This document shows, one piece after another, positions 57,264-64,000 of a stretch of 64,000 nt of DNA; position 1 is the first letter of the stretch; every line of letters starts with the position of its first letter. A model generated the notes under the pieces. It was not told where the DNA came from. It worked only from the letters and a program-made list of their open reading frames with translations, and did not search any database. Position numbers and translations under genes: made by a program. The stretch covers positions 186,001 through 250,000 of the forward strand of contig WBVU01000019.1 in the NCBI GenBank assembly GCA_009192285.1, given 5' to 3'. Source of the stretch: Morchella semilibera. Its lineage: Eukaryota > Ascomycota > Pezizomycetes > Pezizales > Morchellaceae.

Positions 57264-59314
57264 CTATGACTGAAGCTCGCCAGTGCTTTCAACTCTATAA
57301 TCATGCATTAGTCATATTCCGGTATAGTGGGGGAGTGCACTTACGGAGCACTTGGACGAATTCCGACAACCTCAGCAGCGGTCTTCTTCTCAGAGTGGTC
57401 ATCCTTCATGAATGCTATATATCAATAGTGTCAGCAATACTTGAGCCTAACCTCTTATCAACCGGGAGAACCTACGGAAAGCCAACACTTCCTTGATAGA
57501 GTAGTTATCGGTGATGAACATAACCATTCTATCAATACCCATACCCCAACCACCAGTAGGTGGCAATCCATACTCAAGACTCTGGCAGAAGTTCTCGTCG
57601 ATAAGCTGTGCCTCGTCATCACCTTGATCCTTCTGGTTTGCCTGCTCCTCGAAACGAAGACGCTGGTCAAAGGGATCGTTCAACTCAGTGTATGCGTTCA
57701 CAATCTCCTTCTTGCATACGAAGGCCTCGAAACGCTCACAGAGACCAGGGATGGAACGATGGTACTTGGCAAGTGGAGACATCATCTGGGGGTGCCCAGT
57801 GATGAAAGTAGGGTTTATGCAGGTCTCTTCAATGAACTCGCCGACCATCTTGTCGAGGAGACGGGCATTGGTCTGAGGTGGTGAGCAATCAATGTTGTGC
57901 TTTTTAGCAACCTCCCTCAAGAAGTCATTAGTCTCCTTAGTGTGGAGCTGGTCTCCAGGAGGGAAGGTAGTTCCTGTAGCGGCCTCAAGAGCGGGGATCA
58001 TCTCAATTCTCTTCCATGGCCTCTCCCAGTTGACCTCGTAAACCTCCCCAGATACAGTTGTGAACTTAGTCTTGTATGATCCGGTGATACTCTTAACCAT
58101 CTCGGAGACGAGCTCTTCAGTGATATCCATGATGTCGTTCACATCGGCATATGCCCAATAGAACTCGCAAGTTGTGAATTCAGGGTTGTGGGTGAGATCA
58201 ATACCCTCGTTTCGGAACTGGCGACCAATCTCATAGACTCTCTCGAGCCCACCAACAACCAACATCTTCAAGTAAAGTTCTGGAGCGACACGCATAAACA
58301 AGTCCATATTAAGATCATTGTGGTGTGTAACAAACGGCTTAGCAGTGGCTCCTCCAGCAATTGCGTTCATCATAGGTGTCTCAACCTCGACGAAGTCACG
58401 ACTGTCGAAGAAGCGGCGGATGTAAGAAACGATCTTGCTTCGGGTGATGAAGATGTCACGAGACCTATTGTTCATGATAAGATCAAGATATCTCTGGCGG
58501 TAACGCGTCTCTTGGTCCTTTAATCCGAAGTGCTCGGTCGGCAGCATGTGTAGACATGGGGTCAATAGCACAACCTCCTTAGCAAAAATCGAGAGTTCTC
58601 CCGGGTTATCCTCCTTCTTGGGGTTTGTCTTTCCAGGGTAGCCGACAATTCCGATGATATCACCACGGCGAAGGTGCTCGTGCTGAGCGAGATAGTCACC
58701 AACAGCGTCCTGCGCCTGCGCCATAATCTGGATCTTGACTCCTTCAGCGCGGAGGTCATAGAAACGAAGCTTGTTGCCTGATGCACGGAAGCCGTGGATA
58801 CGCCCAGCGACACGGACTTCGACATCGGGTTTAGTTTCACCCTTCTGGAGAGCATTATATGTGGAGATGATCTCGGAGAGTTTGTTCTTGACATCGAACT
58901 TGTGGGGGTAAGGGTTTGGGCTCTTGGTCTCACGAAGCTTGTTGATGGCTCGAGAACGGATCTCAAAGTATTGCTAAGACTCGCGCCCCCCCCGGTCAGT
59001 TGAAGCGCAATACTGGGCTTATTGTAGTGAATACAAACATTAGGCGTGAGTTCTTCCTCAGCAACTTCGGTTTTCTTGTCTGCTGCAGGCTTTGGTGGGG
59101 CAGAAGCGGCCTTCTCAGCCTACGTTGGAGAAAACATTCGTGTTAGTGAACAACATATCACGATTCCCCAAGATTCAAAACCAACCTTCTTCGCATCTGC
59201 CTCTCTCTTCTTCTGTCTCTTCTTCAACTCTGACTTCGAGACCATCTCACCGGTTACTTCATCCTTGTGGAGGTTGGGGACGCTCCCCTCAGCAATAGGA
59301 GCGTTGTCAGCCAT
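57264..59314 (-). CDS. krs1: Lysyl-tRNA synthetase, class II
   Basis: Model complement(join(57264..57294, 57345..57414, 57476..58973, 59039..59119, 59186..59314)), 602 aa, the normal length for cytosolic fungal LysRS. It charges tRNA-Lys. A basic N-terminal extension ([17 protein letters not shown]) precedes the OB-fold anticodon-binding domain ([19 protein letters not shown]). The class II motifs follow: motif 1 around [18 protein letters not shown], motif 2 [20 protein letters not shown] and motif 3 [12 protein letters not shown]. Two small 3' exons complete the protein: 70 nt encoding [18 protein letters not shown], and 31 nt giving the end VESTGELQS. The start is the first ATG of the frame. 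No upstream mitochondrial leader is seen. Confidence 0.95.
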
Positions 59315-60493
59315 TGTCAGTTAATTTTTTCCTTAGTGGGTAGATAGGGGGGTATTCTTCACGAACTACTCGCTGGTATAAAGGGAATGAAGGATAAAAA
59401 CGTGCGGGGTTCGCCCATGAGTCAAGGGATACTTTCTAGAACGGTTGCTAGCCAAGGATTTTTTTTTCTATCGATACCCCGCCAAACAAAAAGAGGGGCA
59501 TGAGATGGTGGAGGGATGGGGTAGCCACCACAGCCACGCAGTCTTGGCAATTGTTGAAAGATGGATAAATATCTTCTTTTTTGATACCAGCTCAGGACGT
59601 CCGCGATTGAGGGTCCAGACCTTCACAATTAACCTTCTTTCTCTCTTCAACACGATATTTATCAACACTTACATTTGAATACCATCGGGCGAATAACAGC
59701 AGTACCTAGGCTTCTTGCTTGTCCATACAGGCAAGTAGCAATTACCTACTTGTACTTAAACCATGTATTTCTACCTTCCACTATTGCATGGTTGTCAGTA
59801 GAGACCCAGTCAAGGGAGGACTGCTTTTGTCAGTCGGTGTAGGTACTTGCAAAAAGCAGCTGTAGGGGTCAGAATTGTTATTGCATGGCCACGCGCACTA
59901 GAAACCAGCGACCAGACCAGGAAGCCCACAGCCGGAAACATATAACAAGTAAGGATTCGCCCCGACCTTTTTTTTTTTTAGTTAGCCCGCTAGAATTGGA
60001 ATTTTTGTTTTAATGATTTTAGGATGATAAAGGAGGGATCACCGGTGGTCACTCGAAGATTATTATTTTCTATAAATATGTCTAGCCCTAAATATTATGT
60101 TTTTTCACTTATAGATCTTTCAAAACGCACCCAATAGGAATCTAGGCCAACAATAATCCCCCTTAGAGTCCTTATCTCAGCTGTACCACTGAACGAAGAC
60201 TGGATTTTCCACCGCTTCCTCGCGAATTCAGTTTCGAACCGCGCGGCACAAAAACCATACACTACATGTACCTCATAATTAAAAATCCAAGAAGAACACA
60301 GAACACAATGATAAATATGACCACGCCACCCTAAAAGAGAACTGCAGCAAAAGAAGGCCATAATAAGAGAAACTAATAGCGATATTAATGGTATTAAAAA
60401 GTCAATTTCTAGACCCTCAGAAGAAAAAGAAGTAGAGAACGAAATAAACAATCTAACAAGTCCAATTATGTCCTGTTCATAATGCAATTGAAC
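59315..60493. other. Intergenic region
   Basis: This is the promoter of krs1 and the 3' flank of the BTB gene. A minus-strand frame at 60095-60487 contains one hydrophobic segment (FLIPLISLLVSLIMAFF) but no credible gene structure. A T-run lies at 59970-59979. Confidence 0.5.
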
Positions 60494-63156
60494 TTAGACA
60501 TTACCTTGGTAGAAGAGGAAGGTTAGCATATGCTTATAAACTTTAAAGGGGATGAATGACCTACCAAGTACAACCATGAACCTCAACCTGCTATCTTTCT
60601 CTGCAGATTCCCCAACTGGACCTCCACTTCCTTCCTCCAAGATCAGACTAGAGCTCTTCCACCCCCAGCTCTGGCTGAAATTGAAACTATCTGGCCCTGA
60701 TGAGAACATACTCAATACCTTCCCCTTCCGGCTGGGGGAGAAAATCTTGAAATAAGTCTGTATCATAGGTCTAGCATCCACATAGTAGCTCAATGCCGGC
60801 ACCGCTGTATTGGCGGGGTCTGCATTCGCCGGAAGTGATGACCGCTGTGCTGATGTATTTGCGCCGGGTCGAGAGTTAGGGTTGATGCTCGCAAATGTAC
60901 TAGTAGTGAGGTCCCCATCCGTAGTTACTGTGACATCAATGTCGTCCGTCATAGAATTGAGAGTATTATTCCCAACACGCTGTTGCTCTTCAACGTTGAT
61001 GATCTGATTTGTATCGTCTGCGCCTCTATTGTGACTCGAGCTTCCACCTGCTGTTTCACGGTCCTTTGCGCGGTGGAGGTAGACACCAAGCTGAACATTT
61101 TTGGAACTACGAACTTTCTGAATATAGATATTCCAGTGAGAACCTGCATAAAAGACAGTTTTAGAGTAAACACGTTTCTTCTCCTTTAAGCTCCTAACAC
61201 TACGGAACTCGGCCGAGAAGCGGAAGGGTGGAAATTCGGAGTATCGGAGTTCCTGAATAATGGGGATAGAGGTATCGGCGCCTTCTACGCCCAAATGATC
61301 TGCTCCACGCGCTACCCGTTTAGGGCCTGGTCCGCCTTGGTTAGAAACAATGAGGCATTGCTCAGGGCAATCTCCTATGACGGTTGTTGTGTCTTCTGTT
61401 GGGATATAGTATTTACACCGAGAAGATTTCCCTGTTGGCGTCGTAAGGTTGTTTGCTCCGTCGTTGTTGTTACGAGTTGGAGTCGATGGGTCTGAACCTG
61501 ACTGTGACATCTTCTCACCTACCCTCGGTGTTGTTGGTCTCTCTGCCAAAGGTGATTTTTTCCCCGACGGTGTCGTTTGCCTAACCATTTCCGTCTCCGT
61601 GATACCCAGCTCAGGATTGCCAAGGCCCACGTTCAAAACCCTTTGCCTCAACAGCATCTGCTGCCATAGAGCTTCCTTGATCGTACTTTCGCTCACAGTT
61701 CTCCTCCCAAGTACATCCCTATCATCCCCAATCTTCTGCAGTTCCTCGAATGTCATGTGAACATAGTAAATCCCATTCTCTAGCAGTTCCCTTAATGGTC
61801 TCAAATCCGCTTCATCCTCCTCTGCCATCGAGGCCCTATCTGTCTCATCGTACTCCGTCCCTGGAGTCCCGAAATTACTTTTACCAGCGGCACGGTTATA
61901 TGTATATGAGTGATTAATCCTCCAATCCACCATTTCTTTGACGAAGCTGTACCTCAACCACTCGCTGGGGACATAGAAGCCATCGTAGCCTATAATCTCT
62001 GCTGCAACCTCTCCGCTAATTCCATCCCAATCCTCAAAGCTCATCTCCCAACCATCTCTGTATAGAAGTGCCTTTGCACTATCCAACAGTCTATCCGTAA
62101 GGGGACCGTAAAAGCTGTTCGTTACAAATCTTATAACCTGTGATATGTTGCTTGTACTCAAATTTCGTAGTAACGAGGCAACACATGATTCTGCAAGGTC
62201 CTGGAGGTCCAAATAGCTTGCCGCAGCTAATAATGGGAGAGCATGCTGATCTTCCTCCGCCCGGTCAACATGTCCGTACAAACGTGCTAAGGCCATTTCA
62301 AAGGACTGTTGCGTGATGTTTGGGTCTGAGATTTCTGGGGATAGTGATATCTCGGACTGTGTCGACTCTAACCAAGGTCCTTTGATCCCACTATTGAAAC
62401 AGGTTGAAAAAAAAGGTGATCGATCTAATATCAGACGATGCAAGTTATATGTGTTCCCAAACGCCAGAATAGAAACGTCGCTGCAAGCGCCCTCCAAAAA
62501 CCCGCGAGTGTAAAGGAAATCTTCCAACTTGACAGAGTCCGAGCCTAGCATTTCGATTAGTAATATAGCCACAACACTTTGAGAACTGAAAAAGCAGAAC
62601 ACAGAGAAAGTGTATGTCAACCTCGGTAACTATAAGTCCTCCCACTTGTAGCGTAAGAACTTTGGGGGGTTGGGGTAGCAAATAACCGCGAGAATGTATT
62701 TGGTACAGGCCTATCAAAAGTAGGAGAGCTGATTGGTGTTGTTGGGTCGTCCACCTCTTTTACAGCCGGATTGCTACTTCCAGAGCTATGGTTTCCTGCA
62801 GCAAGTATAGCATTCGCAGCATCACTCTCGGCTGTTCTTCCAGCTGCCCCAGAGTAGCTCAGTGGTCGAGATGTGAATGACTGCAACCTCACTGCAGCAT
62901 TACTGCTAGATGTTGGAGACGCGATAGTCCCCTCCGCACTTGCACCCGAAAGACTACTAGCCCCGGGATTATTGAATATTGAAGATGCGGCCGGCGGGTT
63001 GAATATCTGCGGTTGAGGCTGGGGCGGCGATGGCGATGATGCTGATAATGACGGGGATGTAAGGGGGGATGTGGGCGACATAACAGTAAGGCCGTCTACG
63101 AGTGTGTGTAAGCCTCTCGTGTTGGGGGTATTTGTGTTGATAGTAGTGCTGGCCAT
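60494..63156 (-). CDS. BTB/POZ protein (germ-cell-less-like layout)
   Basis: Model complement(join(60494..60504, 60565..62544, 62622..63156)), 841 aa. A low-complexity Ser/Pro/Ala N-terminus (about 178 residues) precedes a BTB domain (FLEGACSDVSILAFGNTYNL, LHRLILDRSPFFSTCFNSG), followed by BACK-like helices (LAESCVASLLRNLS, VIRFVTNSFYGPLTDRLLD) and a long C-terminal region with beta character (FPPFRFSAEFRSV, FYAGSHWNIYIQKV). The order resembles the fungal relatives of germ-cell-less BTB proteins. The last exon is only 11 nt and converts MVVLG into MVVLGNV-stop; this fits the branch point ATGCTAACC upstream. The 77-nt first intron ends ATGCTAG to keep phase. Probably a Cul3 adaptor, by family analogy only. 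Confidence 0.85.
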
Positions 63157-64000
63157 GACAGCGTAGAGGGGGGGGGGGATTCCAAGGGGGGAGGTTGAGC
63201 GGATGAGTATCTGTGTGTTGCTGGCGGGTTAAGGTAAGATAATAATATTCTCCTGGGCGTTGTTCACTTTACGCGTTGTTGCTATGGAGGAGCATGTTGA
63301 CAGTGGGCAAGAGCTTGAGATCTTCAATGAAGAAGCTTTGGCGAGGTAAAAAAAAAAAAAAAAAAACATGTTAGGAACCAGCAAAAAACATTAAGAACCA
63401 GCAAAAAACCCAGCCCCAACTGCTGGCCTGGTTCACATGCGGCCATGTTATCAGCGGTTATTTATCTGGTTAACAGCTCTCCATCTTTTGTGACTATTTG
63501 TTAAACGAACACACAAACAAGCACTACTGTGTATGAGAACCAAGAAGCTACTTTGCATGCTGAAATATCTATCCACCATCGAACCCGCCAAAATTTACAT
63601 ACCTTGCTTAAATTCTAGGAAATTTATACTCCTCCGATCACGACTGATACGATATTGTTGGGATGAAATCTACCAGGATGTCAATGATAAACCATCCATT
63701 TCATTCCATATCGCTAGTAGAACTCCTTGTCCGTGAATTGACAGATTATCGTCGGTAAAGACTACATGTATTTAGTATTCGTGATAATAGCTAAAACTAG
63801 ATAAGTAAGTTGACGGGAGTCTGCAGCAGTACAAAGGACCGATTCACACAAGGCGATGATATCAAAAGCAGCATCGTGACCGCTATACAGTACTATTCCA
63901 AAGCACACTTAAAGAAGGAAGGGAGGGAGGAGGGGATGAAAAAGCTAGCCCTCAAGAAGTCGAGCAACCCCCCCACAACTCCTCCACCGACGTAGCGATC
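63157..64000. other. Intergenic region at the window end
   Basis: This is the promoter side of the BTB gene: a G-run at 63168-63177, an A-run at 63348-63366 and a short direct repeat, GGAACCAGCAAAAAAC / AAGAACCAGCAAAAAAC, near 63373-63408. No gene is supported up to the end. Confidence 0.5.

Noticed and set aside
60095-60487. Minus-strand frame downstream of the BTB gene with one hydrophobic segment
   Set aside because: It lies in a 3' flank, uses no convincing start, and the BTB gene ends cleanly before it.
63810-63995. Plus-strand frame at the right edge (Lys-rich, Pro tail)
   Set aside because: Short, no recognisable feature, and truncated context. Not supported as a gene.
1-64000. CRISPR arrays, bacterial operons or prophage features
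   Set aside because: The window is eukaryotic with spliceosomal introns; the only regular repeats are the element arrays and coding repeats described.

Overview
The window is eukaryotic and reads as a filamentous ascomycete (Pezizomycotina-like) genome. Genes are split by many short introns of about 45-80 nt with GTAAGT-type donors and CTAAY branch points, intergenic regions are a few hundred bases to about 4 kb, and several products have typical fungal forms (Pds5 with AT-hooks, Crb2/Rad9 with Tudor and BRCT, a siderophore-type MFS carrier, Gtr1). The species cannot be named from the sequence alone. I reconstructed splice junctions by hand, requiring GT..AG borders, preserved phase and family continuity. 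All coding models are predictions without transcript support.

Layout. 1-5.4 kb: the 3' part of a histidine-phosphatase gene (+), a BTB/POZ protein (-) and a leukotriene-A4-hydrolase-type aminopeptidase with a mitochondrial leader (-). 5.75-6.14 kb: a small TA-flanked MITE candidate. 6.14-12.76 kb: an AT-rich mobile element of about 6.6 kb. It has imperfect terminal inverted repeats, a candidate 11-bp target duplication, a 14-exon intact MULE-like transposase gene (-), a divergent Cys-rich gene (+) and a zinc-finger gene (-). 13-16 kb: a small Cys-rich protein and an EBP1/PA2G4-type protein. 17-22.5 kb: Pds5 (-). 24-27 kb: a possible small membrane protein and a family X DNA polymerase (-). 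29.6-33.2 kb: DNA ligase I (-) with an apparent frameshift near the C-terminus. 37.2-43.3 kb: a very long charged-helix repeat protein (+) with clustered frame breaks. 44.8-46.9 kb: a siderophore-type transporter (-). 49.8-53.3 kb: a Crb2/Rad9-type checkpoint mediator (+). 54.7-55.9 kb: Gtr1/RagA (-). 57.3-59.3 kb: lysyl-tRNA synthetase (-). 60.5-63.2 kb: a BTB protein (-).

Most host genes are housekeeping and unrelated to each other. DNA-maintenance functions recur (Pds5, PolX, ligase I, Crb2), but they are separated by long non-coding stretches and there is no sign of co-regulation.

The most unusual signal is inside the mobile element. A degenerate, nearly palindromic 11-bp unit (core AAGTRCTT) occurs in 12 of the 13 transposase introns and in both introns of the divergent gene. 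It also occurs in the transposase leader and the 3' flanks, in a 51-bp tandem array, and in a pure 11-bp array. The introns appear to carry a dispersed cis-element system, possibly binding sites for the element's own proteins or introner-like intron propagation. I know of no described precedent, but I could not search for one.
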